Below, in pieces: positions 45,190 through 54,426 of a stretch of DNA of 64,000 bases. The DNA is taken from assembly GCA_934500835.1 (NCBI GenBank), contig CAKSTR010000006.1, positions 243,068 through 307,067 on the forward strand. The letters run 5' to 3'. The DNA comes from an uncultured Paracoccaceae bacterium. GTDB taxonomy: Bacteria > Pseudomonadota > Alphaproteobacteria > Rhodobacterales > Rhodobacteraceae. Position numbers and translations under genes: made by a program. Numbering within the stretch: position 1 is the first letter of the stretch; each line of letters opens with the position of its first letter. A model generated the notes under the pieces. That model ran no database searches. It was not told the DNA's origin and saw only the letters and a program-made list of their open reading frames with translations.

Positions 45190-46347
45190 TCAGCGGCCGC
45201 CGATCACGCCGATGTAGTCGGAGACCCAGCGGTAGTAGGGCACGCAGGCCCCCTCACCCAGAGAGCAGTTCGACACCGGGGTGGTCCAGAAGCGGATCTT
45301 GTCGAAATCGTCCATGCCGTTCGCGTGGCAGCTTTCGGCGGTCGACATGCCCGATCCGTCGGTGCAGGCGGCAGGGACGCTGGGGTTGGCGCCGAACCAG
45401 ACCGCAAGGTCGGACTGCAGGTTCGAGCTGAGCGTATGCTCCATCCACATATAGGCGCAGTTCGGGTTCTTCGAATCGACATGCAGCATGGTGGTATCGG
45501 CCCAGCCGGTGGCGCCTTCCTGCGGGATCACCGAGGAGATCGGCAGGCCTTCGCCTTGCAGCAGGTTGCGCTGGAACGGCCAGGAGCCGGAGGCCACGAC
45601 GCCCTCGTTCTTGAAGTCGTCGATCTGGATGAAGGCGTCGTGCCAGTAGCGGCTGACCAGATTGCGCTGGCCGCGCAGCAGATCCAGCGCGGCGGCATAT
45701 TGCTCTTCGGTCAGCTCGTAGGGCGACTTGATGCCCAGTTCGGGCTTGTGGAACATCAGGTATTGCGCGGCATCGGCGATGTGGATCGGGCCGTCATAGG
45801 CCTGCACCCGGCCCTTGTTCGATTTGCCGTCGGGCAGGTTCTGCTCTTCGAAAACGATGTTCCAGGAGGTGGGCGCCTCTTTGAACACCTCGGTGTTGTA
45901 CATCAGCACGTTCGGTCCCCACATGTAGGGCACGCCGTAGTGCACGCCATCGACGGTATGCCAGACGGCATCCTTCAGACGGTCATCCAGGTTCTTCCAC
46001 GACGGGATCAGGTCCACGTTCACCGGCTGGACGCGCCCGCCCGCCACCAGCCGCAAGGAGGCATCGCCCGAGGCGGTGACCAGATCGAAGCCGCCTTCGT
46101 TCATCAGGGCGACCATTTCATCCGAGGTGGCGGCGACCTTGACGTTGACCTTGCAGCCGGACTTTTCCTCGAACTTGGTGACCCAGTCGAAGGCGGGATC
46201 GGTTTCGCCGCGCTCGACGTAACCGGCCCAGGCGACGATGTTCAGCTGTCCCTCGCCGGCGCCGATCTCGGTCATCTGGGCGAAGGCGGGTGTCAGGCCG
46301 GTCAGGACCCCAAGCGCCGTGGTGGCCATGAGCTTGATGGTTTTCAT
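45190..46347 (-). CDS. Polyamine-type periplasmic substrate-binding protein (YdcS/PotD-like)
   Basis: The 385-residue protein has a signal peptide (MKTIKLMATTALGVLTGLTP, cleavage near AFA|QMT). The PotD-like fold begins GQLNIVAWAGYVERGETDPA, and the FKEAPTSWNIVFE and YGVPYMWGPNVLMYNTEV segments are typical. Likely ligands are putrescine or related amines. Unlike most PotD proteins it has several cysteines in its C-terminal part (for example NCSLGEGAC). It is the first gene of the ydcSTUV-patD-like operon. Confidence 0.92.
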   Translation of the reverse strand: MKTIKLMATTALGVLTGLTPAFAQMTEIGAGEGQLNIVAWAGYVERGETDPAFDWVTKFEEKSGCKVNVKVAATSDEMVALMNEGGFDLVTASGDASLRLVAGGRVQPVNVDLIPSWKNLDDRLKDAVWHTVDGVHYGVPYMWGPNVLMYNTEVFKEAPTSWNIVFEEQNLPDGKSNKGRVQAYDGPIHIADAAQYLMFHKPELGIKSPYELTEEQYAAALDLLRGQRNLVSRYWHDAFIQIDDFKNEGVVASGSWPFQRNLLQGEGLPISSVIPQEGATGWADTTMLHVDSKNPNCAYMWMEHTLSSNLQSDLAVWFGANPSVPAACTDGSGMSTAESCHANGMDDFDKIRFWTTPVSNCSLGEGACVPYYRWVSDYIGVIGGR

Positions 46348-46484
46348 CTCGAACTCCCTGTTCGGTTGCCCCCGCGTGGCGCGGGTCGTTCATTGGCCCG
46401 CCGCAACAGCGGGACGCCGGGTTTCCGGTCATGGCGAAAGGTTAGGAAAGGCAAACGATTTCGCAATAACAAAACGTGGATGCC

Positions 46485-46507
46485 AGCAATCGGATTTTCC
46501 GATTGCT
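46485..46507. promoter_or_regulatory. Putative LysR-type operator upstream of the ydcS-like gene
   Basis: A perfect inverted repeat, AGCAATCGGA (46485-46494) and TCCGATTGCT (46498-46507) with a TTT centre, lies in the 234-bp gap between the ydcS-like gene and the CAP-domain gene. Its core fits the LysR-type T-N11-A / ATC-N9-GAT pattern. The LysR gene one gene away (47055-47957) is a candidate binder. Confidence 0.6.
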
Positions 46508-46581
46508 CTGGCCGGGAACGGTGTGGGTGATTCTGGCTGAAGTCGTGCTAGGCTGCGGCACAGCAACCAGGGGAGGACGAG

Positions 46582-47049
46582 ATGCTGAAACGTCTGGGGA
46601 CGGCGCTGGTGTTGGTGGTCATGGCGACGGGGGCGGCCTCGGCCTGCCAGAGGCCCGCAGGCGCCAAGACCATCGAGGCCGAGGTGGCAAACTGGATCAA
46701 CGCCGAGCGCGCCAAGAAGGGCCTGAGCAAGCTTGGCATCTCGTCTCAACTGACGGCAATGGCCGAGGCGCATGCCTGCGACATGGCCAAGCGCGGGTTC
46801 TTCGACCATCAGGGGCCGGGCGGGCCCAGCTTCCAGAGGCGGCTGAACAGATCCGGCTATGATTACAGCGCCGCCGTCGAGAACATCGCCTTCAGCAATG
46901 CGGGCGGGTCCGCGCCGGCGATGCGGTCCTGGAAGAAATCGGCCCAGCACTGGAAGAACCTGATGGACCGGCGGCTGGATGACATGGGCGTCGCGGTCGC
47001 GATCTCCGGGGACACGATCTACTATGTCTATGTCGGCGCCGCGAACTGA
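46582..47049 (+). CDS. Secreted CAP-domain (SCP/PR-1-like) protein
   Basis: The 155-residue protein has a signal peptide (MLKRLGTALVLVVMATGAAS) and a CAP domain: WINAERAKKGLSKLGISSQL, the CAP-cavity histidine in AEAHACDMAKRGFFDH, and SAAVENIAFSN near the second histidine region. MRSWKKSAQHWKNLMDRRLD precedes GVAVA. Bacterial CAP proteins are extracytoplasmic with mostly unknown roles. It lies between two genes of opposite strand and forms its own unit. Confidence 0.9.
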   Translation: MLKRLGTALVLVVMATGAASACQRPAGAKTIEAEVANWINAERAKKGLSKLGISSQLTAMAEAHACDMAKRGFFDHQGPGGPSFQRRLNRSGYDYSAAVENIAFSNAGGSAPAMRSWKKSAQHWKNLMDRRLDDMGVAVAISGDTIYYVYVGAAN

Positions 47050-47054
47050 CCAGC

Positions 47055-47957
47055 CTAGCGGCTGGCAATGGCCGACTGGGCCGAGCGGATGAAATTATGG
47101 GCGGGCCGCGACAATGGCGCGCCCCGTCGCCAGGCCAGACCGACCTGGACCGAGGGCAGGTCGCCCGAAACATCGCGGATCTCGATCCGGTCGCCCTCAA
47201 GGCTCCATGGCCGGTAGACGAGGCTGGGCAGGATGGCCAGACCGGCGCCGGTGGCGACAAGGCTGCGCACGGCCTCCACGCTGCGGGTGCGGAAGGCGAT
47301 TTCGGGCTTCACCGGCAGGGCGGCAGTCAGGCGGCGGGTGGATTCCTCGATCTCGTCCACCATCAGCTGGATCAGCGGCTGGCCGGCGATGTCCTCAAGC
47401 GCGATGGCCTCCTGCTGCGCCAGCGGATGCCCCAGCGGCAGCCAGAGCCGATAGGGTGAGACCAGCAGACTCTCGACATGCAGCGCCATGCGATCCTTGA
47501 CAGATGAGGTCAGCATGACAGCCACATCCAGCTCGCCCCCGATCAGGAGGTGCTGAAGATAGTCGCCATTGTCCTCGATCACGTTCAGCTCGACCCGCGG
47601 ATGCGCGCGGCGAAAGCGCGACAGGATGTCCGACAGCACATAGCCCGCAACAAGGCTGGTAACCCCAAGCGACAGCCGGCCGCGGGCGGTTTCGGCTTCA
47701 TCCCGGAAGGAACTGCGGGCGGTCGCCACGTCGGCAAGGATCTGGCGAGCGTGGCGCAGGAAGGCCGATCCCTTGTGCGTGATCTCCAGCCCGCGGGCCT
47801 GCCGGTCGAACAGGCTGACGCCAAGGTCATCCTCCAGCGCGCGGATCGCCTCGGTCACCGATGATTGCGAAATCGACAGCGCGCGGGCCGCGCCGGTGAC
47901 GGACCCCGCCTCGGCCGCGGCGATGAAGAACTGCAGCTGGCGCAGGGTGAAGGCCAT
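47055..47957 (-). CDS. LysR-family transcriptional regulator
   Basis: The 300-residue LTTR has the winged HTH at the N-terminus (MAFTLRQLQFFIAAAEAGSV, then SISQSSVTEAIRALEDDLGV) and the periplasmic-binding-like effector domain from about residue 90 (RLSLGVTSLVAGYVLSDIL). It may control the nearby ydcSTUV-patD-like operon, or the HPP-CBS gene immediately upstream on the same strand. The 46.49-kb palindrome is a candidate site. Confidence 0.93.
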   Translation of the reverse strand: MAFTLRQLQFFIAAAEAGSVTGAARALSISQSSVTEAIRALEDDLGVSLFDRQARGLEITHKGSAFLRHARQILADVATARSSFRDEAETARGRLSLGVTSLVAGYVLSDILSRFRRAHPRVELNVIEDNGDYLQHLLIGGELDVAVMLTSSVKDRMALHVESLLVSPYRLWLPLGHPLAQQEAIALEDIAGQPLIQLMVDEIEESTRRLTAALPVKPEIAFRTRSVEAVRSLVATGAGLAILPSLVYRPWSLEGDRIEIRDVSGDLPSVQVGLAWRRGAPLSRPAHNFIRSAQSAIASR

Positions 47958-48002
47958 GTCAGGCCTTGCGCCGGGGCGGGGCCGAGGAGCGGATGGCTGC
48001 GG

Positions 48003-49091
48003 TCATGGCATGTCCTGGCTGCGGATCTTGGCGGCAAGCAGGGTGATCAGGTCCGAACGGGTGACGACACCGACAAGACGCCCGTATTGCACGATCGGCA
48101 CGCTTTGCTGATGTCCATCGGACAACAGCGGCAGCAGATCGGCAAGCCCCGCCTCGGGCGGCAGGGCAGTGGCAGGGCGGGCAAAATCGGCGGCGGTCAG
48201 GTTGGGATCGGCCTCGATCAGGTCGCGGTCCTGGATCAGGCCGGCGAAATGGCCTTCGGCATCGCGGACCGGCAAGGTGTTGAAGCCATGGCGGCGGAAG
48301 GCCAGCGCGATCTCGTGCTCGGTCGCGGTCGGCGTCATGGCGATGACGTCGCGCGACATCACGTCGGCGGCGCTCAGGCCGCCAAGATGGCGGGCGGTCG
48401 CCTCGACCTCGGCTGCCTCAAGCGCGCGGCCAAGGTCTTCGGGGCCAAGGTTGGGCGAAAGGCGCAGCCGGGTCAGGATGGTCTGAAGATCCTCGGGGCG
48501 CAGGCCAAGGCGGCGGTCGGCGGCGGGGTCATGGGTTCCGTGCGGGCCGGTGGGGCTGGGCTGGCGGAAGGGATAGACCCGGCCGGTCAGCCGGGCCCAG
48601 AGAATGCCGCAAACGACCAGAATCGCGGCACCGTCGGCCACGGGGGACAGGGCGAACAGCACGCCCGGCAAGGCCGCAGGATCGGCGGACAGCACGATCA
48701 GCAAGGCCACCGCCCCGGCCGGCGGGTGCATCGCGCGGCACAGCGCCATCGCGATGATCGCCCCGCCCACCGCCAGCCCCGCCGCAATCATCTGGGCGAC
48801 CGGCGCAACGGGGGGCACCAGCCACACCACGATCAGCGCCACGAGGGCCGAGATGACGCTGCCCGCCACCACCGACCACGGCTGCGCAAGGGGCGAGTTC
48901 GGCACCGCGAAGATCAGAAAGACCGAGGCGCCGAAGGGCGCGATCAGCCCCGGGATATGGCCGCCCGACAGATGGGCCAGCAACAGCCCGGTCAGAAGCA
49001 GCGCCAGCCCCGCCCCAAGCGCCGAACGCGCGGCATCGGCGGCGCGGGGGCGCGGCATGGCCGGGCCCAGGCCTCGCAGGATGCGGTTCAT
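48003..49091 (-). CDS. HPP-family membrane protein with C-terminal CBS pair
   Basis: The 362-residue protein has four HPP-type transmembrane helices in the first 180 residues, including the family signature AMHPPAGAVALL and the LIAPFGASVFLIFAVPNSPL loop. It then has two CBS domains (SAADVMSRDVIAMTPTATEH, and SVPIVQYGRLVGVVTRSDLI), which usually sense adenine nucleotides. Some HPP proteins transport nitrite; that role is only possible here. The ATG at 49091 overlaps the stop of the upstream gene (ATGA). Confidence 0.9.
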   Translation of the reverse strand: MNRILRGLGPAMPRPRAADAARSALGAGLALLLTGLLLAHLSGGHIPGLIAPFGASVFLIFAVPNSPLAQPWSVVAGSVISALVALIVVWLVPPVAPVAQMIAAGLAVGGAIIAMALCRAMHPPAGAVALLIVLSADPAALPGVLFALSPVADGAAILVVCGILWARLTGRVYPFRQPSPTGPHGTHDPAADRRLGLRPEDLQTILTRLRLSPNLGPEDLGRALEAAEVEATARHLGGLSAADVMSRDVIAMTPTATEHEIALAFRRHGFNTLPVRDAEGHFAGLIQDRDLIEADPNLTAADFARPATALPPEAGLADLLPLLSDGHQQSVPIVQYGRLVGVVTRSDLITLLAAKIRSQDMP

Positions 49092-49426
49092 TGCGCCGCC
49101 CCGGTCCAGAGCCCGCGGTCCAGCATCACCCAGCCATCGACCTGCGGCGGCAGAGACGCCTTCGCGTCCTCCCAAAGCCAAAGCTGCACATGATCGGCCC
49201 TGTCAGGCGCATCGGCAGCGGCAAGGATGCGCCATTCCAGCCGGAAGCCTTCCTCCAGAAGACCCTCGGCATAAAAGGCGATCTCCTCGGCCTCCAGCTC
49301 CTCGGCCGGCTCCTCCGGCCAGCCGCCGGCGTGCCAGAACACCAGCCCCTCGATCCCCGGCTCGCGCCGGGCAAGCCGGGCAAGGGGCGCAAGGAAGGTC
49401 TGGGCGGGGGTCGGACTGGCGGCCAT
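49088..49426 (-). CDS. Small conserved protein of unknown function
   Basis: The 112-residue acidic, soluble protein (MAASPTPAQTFLAPLARLAR, ending QVDGWVMLDRGLWTGAAQ) is rich in tryptophan and glutamate. No domain is recognised. GGAGA precedes the ATG, and it overlaps the HPP-CBS gene by 4 bp, so the two are probably expressed together. Confidence 0.65.
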   Translation of the reverse strand: MAASPTPAQTFLAPLARLARREPGIEGLVFWHAGGWPEEPAEELEAEEIAFYAEGLLEEGFRLEWRILAAADAPDRADHVQLWLWEDAKASLPPQVDGWVMLDRGLWTGAAQ

Positions 49427-49542
49427 GGGTTCTCCGGAGCAAATCCGGCGCAAGGTGGTTCGGGGCTGCCCCGCCGTCAAGGCCGGCTGCGGACGCAAAA
49501 GCCCCGGTTTCCGACACGCCCCCGCTCTTCTCTGCCGCCTTC

Positions 49543-49596
49543 GCTTTGGTCCAAATATCCTGCGGGGTGGTCCGGAGGGGCGCAAAGCCCCTCCGG
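49543..49596. repeat. Single copy of the intergenic palindromic repeat
   Basis: GCTTTGGTCCAAATATCCTG is followed by a 10-bp stem (CCGGAGGGGC at 49572-49581 with GCCCCTCCGG at 49587-49596). It belongs to the same family as the copies at 13.1, 43.9 and 53.8 kb, but the hairpin sequence differs while pairing is kept. It lies between the holA stop and the unknown gene start, so it may terminate holA transcription. Confidence 0.8.
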
Positions 49597-49612
49597 CGGC
49601 CGGCCCGACACG

Positions 49613-50626
49613 CTAGCGCCGGGTCAGTGCGATCCGCAACAGGCTGCGCTCCATCAGCGCAAGCGCAGGCGCGCGGGACGAAGAGCGCAGGGTCAGGTCG
49701 GCCTCGATCAACTCGGCAATCGCGCCTTCCAGCTTCTTCACCGGCCAGCCTTTCGCCTGCGTCTGCATCTGGTCGCGGCGCGGGCCGAAGACGCGGGCTT
49801 TCATCAGCCCGGCCTGCAGGCCGCCCGGATCGGTGGCGGCGATATGCAGGCTGCGGAAATGGCGCAGGGCGCCGATGCAGATGGTGACGGGCAGGACGCC
49901 CTGCCCCTCCAGCCGGCGCATCAGAAGGCCAAGGTCGCGGGCACGGCCCTCGGCGGCGGCACGGATCAATTCGTCCACCTCGGCCTCGATGGTGGCCGGG
50001 GCCATGGCGGCGACATCGGCAGGCGTCAGCGGCGTGGCGTCGCCATGCTTGTAAAGCGCGATCTTCTCAAGCGTCTGGCGAAAATCGCCGGGGTCCAGCG
50101 CCCGGGACAGCGTGGTCAGATCCGCCATCGCCTCGGGCGACAGCTGCGTGAGACCGGCCTTCTTCAGCTCGGCCTCGATCTCGTCCCGCGTGGGAGGCTC
50201 ATCGTAAAGCCCGATGCAGACCGCGTTCGGGGCCTTCTCGAACAGACCCTTCAAGGGGCTTTTCCCGGTCAGCCCACCGGCCGCCACGATGATGGTGGCA
50301 TCGCCCGGCTTCCAGTCCTTCAGCGCCTGGCCGATGGTCTCTGTCAGCCCGTCGGTCGCATCCTCGACAAAGGCGACGCGGGGACCGGGGAAGAAGCCGA
50401 TCTCCTTGATCGCATCCAGAAGAAGCGAGCCCTCCTTGCGCAGATCCCCGGCCGAGATGCGCGACAGCCGCATTTCGGCTTCGCCCTGCGGGCCGATCAG
50501 GGCGGCAATGGCCTCTTGCCGCTTCAGCGCGACGCGCATCGGATCGGCGCCGAAGATCAGCAGACCGGCGCGGGCCGGATCGGGCCTGGCGCAATAGCGC
50601 GCCGCCTCGGCCCCTTTCAGGATCAC
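49613..50626 (-). CDS. holA: DNA polymerase III delta subunit
   Basis: The 337-residue clamp-loader subunit (delta) opens the beta sliding clamp. It shows the AAA+-like layout of HolA without a functional P-loop: GLLIFGADPMRVALKRQEAI, FFPGPRVAFVEDATDGLT, and DATIIVAAGGLTGKSPLKGL. The helical collar is at the C-terminus (TLRSSSRAPALALMERSLLR). The GTG start at 50626 overlaps the lptE stop by 4 bp (GTGA). It lies in the conserved leuS-lptE-holA order. Confidence 0.94.
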   Translation of the reverse strand: MILKGAEAARYCARPDPARAGLLIFGADPMRVALKRQEAIAALIGPQGEAEMRLSRISAGDLRKEGSLLLDAIKEIGFFPGPRVAFVEDATDGLTETIGQALKDWKPGDATIIVAAGGLTGKSPLKGLFEKAPNAVCIGLYDEPPTRDEIEAELKKAGLTQLSPEAMADLTTLSRALDPGDFRQTLEKIALYKHGDATPLTPADVAAMAPATIEAEVDELIRAAAEGRARDLGLLMRRLEGQGVLPVTICIGALRHFRSLHIAATDPGGLQAGLMKARVFGPRRDQMQTQAKGWPVKKLEGAIAELIEADLTLRSSSRAPALALMERSLLRIALTRR

Positions 50627-51138
50627 GGCAGTTTCGCCGCTTCGGCAATCAGCCGGGTGACGATCTGGTCGGCCAGAAGCCGCATCAACCGGTAGGCCGC
50701 ACTCTCTTCGGCGGCCAGGCCCGCAACGGTGGACCCCGTGGCGGCGTATGAGGTGAAGCTTTGCACCCGCCCGCCGGTGATCCGCGCGCCGGTCGCGGTA
50801 TCGCTCAGGGTGTAGTCGATGGCACCCTTCAGATTGTAGCGGGTGATCCGGTTGTCGGGCGTGATGCCGACGCCCACGGTTTCGGTGACGATGGTATAGG
50901 CAAGGTCGAAGCGGTGCACCTCGGTCCGGCCAAGCCGTTCCTCGATCCGCTCAACAAAATCGAAGCCGTTCTTGTCGGTCGGATCGGCCAGCCGGACCGC
51001 GCCCATCAGCTTTGTCGCCGCCCCGCCCGGCGCATAGGCCGGGGTGAAGCCGCAGGCCGCCAGCGCCAGCGGCATCAGGAGAAGCGCGCGGCGGGAGGGG
51101 CCGGCTGTTCCCGCTTCAGAGTCTTCAGGCAACGACAT
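50623..51138 (-). CDS. lptE: LPS-assembly lipoprotein LptE
   Basis: The 171-residue protein has a lipobox (LALAACGF, Cys29) and the LptE beginning [11 protein letters not shown]. It plugs the LptD barrel in the outer membrane during LPS export. Its place between leuS and holA is the conserved context for lptE in proteobacteria, and it overlaps leuS by 14 bp. Sequence similarity within the family is low; context carries much of the call. Confidence 0.9.
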   Translation of the reverse strand: MSLPEDSEAGTAGPSRRALLLMPLALAACGFTPAYAPGGAATKLMGAVRLADPTDKNGFDFVERIEERLGRTEVHRFDLAYTIVTETVGVGITPDNRITRYNLKGAIDYTLSDTATGARITGGRVQSFTSYAATGSTVAGLAAEESAAYRLMRLLADQIVTRLIAEAAKLP

Positions 51139-53758
51139 TGATGATGCGCCCCGGGACGACGATGATCTTCTTTACCGGATTGCCGGCAAGGAACCTGATC
51201 ACATCCTCATTCGCCAGCGCCAGTTTTTCAACCTGCGCTGCGGGCATGTCCTTCGGCACGCTGATTTCCGCCCGCCGCTTGCCGTTGATCTGGATCGGCA
51301 GGGTCACGGTATCATCCACCAGCAGCGCCGGGTCTGCCGAGGGCCAAGGCGCCTCGGCGCAAAGGCCGGCGCCGGCATGGGTGGCCCAGATCTCTTCGGC
51401 CAGATGCGGGGTCATCGGCGACATCAGCCGCGCCAGCGTGCGGATGGCATCCTGCGCCACGGCGGTCGAGGCATCGGCCCGCGAGATGGCGTTGGAAAAG
51501 CCGTACAGCGCCGCGATGGCCTTGTTGAAGGCGAAAGTGTCGATGCTGCGCGTGACCTCATCGACGGCGCGGGCCGTCGCCCGTGCCAGTTCATCATCGG
51601 CGGCGCCCTTGTGGTCGGCGGGCATGTCGGCGATGCGGGCCGACAGGCCCCAGACGCGGGAAAGGTGCTTGTAGGCGGCTTCCGCGCCCGAGGCCGTCCA
51701 TTCGACATCCCGTTCAGGCGGGCTGTCGGACATCACGAACCAGCGCGCGGTATCCGCACCGTAAGAGGCGATGATGTGCATCGGATCGACGACGTTCTTC
51801 TTCGACTTCGACATCTTGGCCGAAGGAATCACCTCGACCAGAACGCCTTCGTCATCCAGGCCCTGAATCCAGGCATCGACATCCGGGATCGTGTCCGCCT
51901 CGGGCGCGGGCACGTCGCCCAGCACGACGACCCGGCGGTCGCCGACGGCCAGAACCGTCACATCCTCGGGCAGGTGATAGACCGGACGGCCGCGGTCATC
52001 GCGGGTCTGGTAGATCTCATGCGTGACCATGCCCTGGGTGAACAGGGCATTGAACGGCTCGATCGCCTTGGCCGGCAGATGGCCGGTCCTGTTCATCGCC
52101 CGGGCGAAGAAGCGCGAATAGAGGAGATGCAGGATCGCATGTTCGATCCCGCCGATATACTGGTCGACGTTCATCCAGTATTCGGCATCCTCGGCCACGG
52201 TCGGGGTAGTGGCGCGCGGGGCCGTGAAACGGGCGTAATACCAGGACGAATCGACGAACGTGTCCATCGTATCGGTCTCACGCTTCGCCGCTGCCCCGCA
52301 TTTCGGGCAAGAGACATCGCGCCAGGTCGGGTGGCGGTCCAAGGGGTTGCCGGGCTTGTCGAAGCTGACGTCATAGGGCAGTTCGACCGGCAGGTTTTCC
52401 TTCTTCTCGGCCACCACGCCGCAGGTCGGGCAGTGGATGATCGGGATCGGGCAGCCCCAGTAGCGTTGCCGCGACAGGCCCCAGTCGCGCAGGCGGAACT
52501 TGGTGACGCCCTTGCCATAGCCCTGCGCCTCGGCATGGGCGATGGCGGCGGCGACGCCTTCGTCGCCGGTCTGCACCGGGCCGCCGGCAAAGCCGCGGAC
52601 ATAACGGACCTTTTCGGACTTCATCGGCACGAAGGCCTCGTCCAGCGCGGTCTCTTCGTCGCCCTCGGCGACGAAGACCGGCGGAATCGGCAGGCCGTAT
52701 TTGGTGGCGAAATCGAAATCGCGCTGGTCATGCGCCGGGCAGCCGAAGATGGCGCCGGTGCCGTAGTCCATCAGGATGAAATTGGCGATCCAGACCGGCA
52801 GTTCCCAATCCGGGTCCAGCGGGTGTTTCACCCGGATGCCGGTATCGAGGCCAATCTTCTCGGCGGTCTCGATCTCTTCGGCGGTGGTGCCGCCCCTGCG
52901 GCATTCGGCCAGGAAGGCGGCGACCTTCGGATCACGTTCCAGCGCCCTGGCAAGGGGATGATCGGCCGAGATTGCGGCAAAGCTGGCACCCATCAGCGTG
53001 TCTGGGCGCGTTGTATAAACCTCAAGCTTCTCAAAGCCTTGCGGCGCGCCGACCGTCTCGAAGGCGAATTGCAGCCCGCGCGACCTGCCGATCCAGTTGG
53101 CCTGCATCAGCCGCACTTTCTCGGGCCAGTCCTTCAGCCCGTCAAGGGCCGACAACAGCTCATCCGAATAGTCGCTGATCTTGAAGAACCACTGGGTCAG
53201 CTCCTTGCGCTCGACCGCTGCGCCCGAGCGCCAGCCCTTGCCGTCGATCACCTGCTCGTTCGCCAGAACGGTCATGTCGACCGGGTCCCAGTTCACCATC
53301 GCCGCCTTGCGATAGACGAGACCGGCCTCCATCATGTCGATGAACATGGCCTGTTGCTGGCCGTAATACTCGGGGTCGCAGGTCGCCAGTTCCCGCGACC
53401 AGTCGATCGACAGGCCCAAGGGCTTCATCTGCTGCTTCATCACGGCGATATTGCCGTAGGTCCAGTCCTTGGGGTGGCCGCCCCGCTCCATCGCGGCATT
53501 CTCGGCCGGCATGCCGAAAGCGTCCCAGCCCATCGGATGCAGCACCGAATAGCCCTGCCCCGCCTTGGTGCGCGCCACCACATCGCCCATGGTGTAATTG
53601 CGCACATGGCCCATGTGGATGCGCCCCGAAGGATAGGGAAACATCTCGAGCACGTAATACTTGGGCTTCGCCGGATCGCGCCGGGCGGCAAAGGTCAGCG
53701 CCTCGTCCCAGGCCTTCTGCCATTTGGGTTCGATCTGGGCGGGATCATAGCGCGACAT
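51125..53758 (-). CDS. leuS: Leucyl-tRNA synthetase
   Basis: The 877-residue class Ia synthetase has [11 protein letters not shown] (HMGH at 48-51) and KMSKS at 648-652. The editing domain (CP1) is present with [13 protein letters not shown], and the zinc-type cysteine cluster is at HCPTCG and SCPKCG. The start [19 protein letters not shown] is the family norm. It is the first gene of the leuS-lptE-holA operon. A repeat element lies between its start and the DUF3576 gene. Confidence 0.98.
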   Translation of the reverse strand: MSRYDPAQIEPKWQKAWDEALTFAARRDPAKPKYYVLEMFPYPSGRIHMGHVRNYTMGDVVARTKAGQGYSVLHPMGWDAFGMPAENAAMERGGHPKDWTYGNIAVMKQQMKPLGLSIDWSRELATCDPEYYGQQQAMFIDMMEAGLVYRKAAMVNWDPVDMTVLANEQVIDGKGWRSGAAVERKELTQWFFKISDYSDELLSALDGLKDWPEKVRLMQANWIGRSRGLQFAFETVGAPQGFEKLEVYTTRPDTLMGASFAAISADHPLARALERDPKVAAFLAECRRGGTTAEEIETAEKIGLDTGIRVKHPLDPDWELPVWIANFILMDYGTGAIFGCPAHDQRDFDFATKYGLPIPPVFVAEGDEETALDEAFVPMKSEKVRYVRGFAGGPVQTGDEGVAAAIAHAEAQGYGKGVTKFRLRDWGLSRQRYWGCPIPIIHCPTCGVVAEKKENLPVELPYDVSFDKPGNPLDRHPTWRDVSCPKCGAAAKRETDTMDTFVDSSWYYARFTAPRATTPTVAEDAEYWMNVDQYIGGIEHAILHLLYSRFFARAMNRTGHLPAKAIEPFNALFTQGMVTHEIYQTRDDRGRPVYHLPEDVTVLAVGDRRVVVLGDVPAPEADTIPDVDAWIQGLDDEGVLVEVIPSAKMSKSKKNVVDPMHIIASYGADTARWFVMSDSPPERDVEWTASGAEAAYKHLSRVWGLSARIADMPADHKGAADDELARATARAVDEVTRSIDTFAFNKAIAALYGFSNAISRADASTAVAQDAIRTLARLMSPMTPHLAEEIWATHAGAGLCAEAPWPSADPALLVDDTVTLPIQINGKRRAEISVPKDMPAAQVEKLALANEDVIRFLAGNPVKKIIVVPGRIINVVA

Positions 53759-53823
53759 CGACGGACCTCATGCAAGCTGACGCGCCGGAATTACACCGCC
53801 GCACAGCGAAAGGTCCACCCCTT

Positions 53824-53868
53824 CACTTTGGCGCAAATATCCCGGGGGTGCGGGGGCTGGCCCCCGCC
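53824..53868. repeat. Single copy of the intergenic palindromic repeat
   Basis: CACTTTGGCGCAAATATCCC is followed by the stem GCGGGGGC (53850-53857)/GCCCCCGC (53860-53867). It ends 7 bp before the DUF3576 stop codon on the minus strand, so the hairpin may terminate that gene. It has the same orientation as the 49.54-kb copy. Confidence 0.8.
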
Positions 53869-53874
53869 GCCGCA

Positions 53875-54426
53875 TCACAGCTTGGAATCGCGGATGCGCA
53901 ACTGGCGCGCCCGGGTCAGGATCGCATCCTCGACCGCACGCTGCGTCTCGACCGAGACCGGACCGCCGCCGCGCGATTGCAGCGCCACCTTCAGGCTGCG
54001 GGCATCCAGCGCAGGGTCCTGCACATAGATCGTGGCGCGGTAAGCCCTGCCGCCGCCCGGAGGCGTGCCGTAGCCGGTCACGATCACGCCGGTGAACGGG
54101 TCCACCGATTCGACGGGCAGGAAGTTCAGCACCTCAAGGCTGGCCTGCCACAGGTACTTGTTCACCTCGACCGTGGTGTTGGGATTGTCAGCATTTCCGA
54201 ACAGATCCCAGATCGTGCTGCGGCGCTTGTCATCGCCATTGGCGGCAGCAATGGCGGCGCGCTTGTCATCCGCCGCCTGCCGGCTTTCAAACTCGGCCTC
54301 GGTCACCACGCCGTCGCGGCCACCGCCGAACAGGCCCGAGCCGCTGCTGGAAAGACCGCCGCATCCTGCAAGGCCCATGAGAACGCCCATCGCCAGAGAT
54401 GCGCCGACAAGGTTCGACAGGGACAT
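53875..54426 (-). CDS. DUF3576 lipoprotein
   Basis: The 183-residue protein has a lipoprotein signal peptide (lipobox LAGC near residue 22) and the conserved DUF3576 core: STIWDLFGNADNPNTTVEVN, KYLWQASLEVLNFLPVESVD, and PFTGVIVTGYGTPPGG. The family is alphaproteobacterial and thought to be envelope-associated; its function is unknown. It is divergent from the porin gene across a 343-bp gap. Confidence 0.88.
   Translation of the reverse strand: MSLSNLVGASLAMGVLMGLAGCGGLSSSGSGLFGGGRDGVVTEAEFESRQAADDKRAAIAAANGDDKRRSTIWDLFGNADNPNTTVEVNKYLWQASLEVLNFLPVESVDPFTGVIVTGYGTPPGGGRAYRATIYVQDPALDARSLKVALQSRGGGPVSVETQRAVEDAILTRARQLRIRDSKL

Noticed and set aside
51044..54028. Plus-strand open frame of nearly 1,000 codons
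   Set aside because: It is antisense to leuS, lptE and DUF3576, which have definite motifs; no family features are present.
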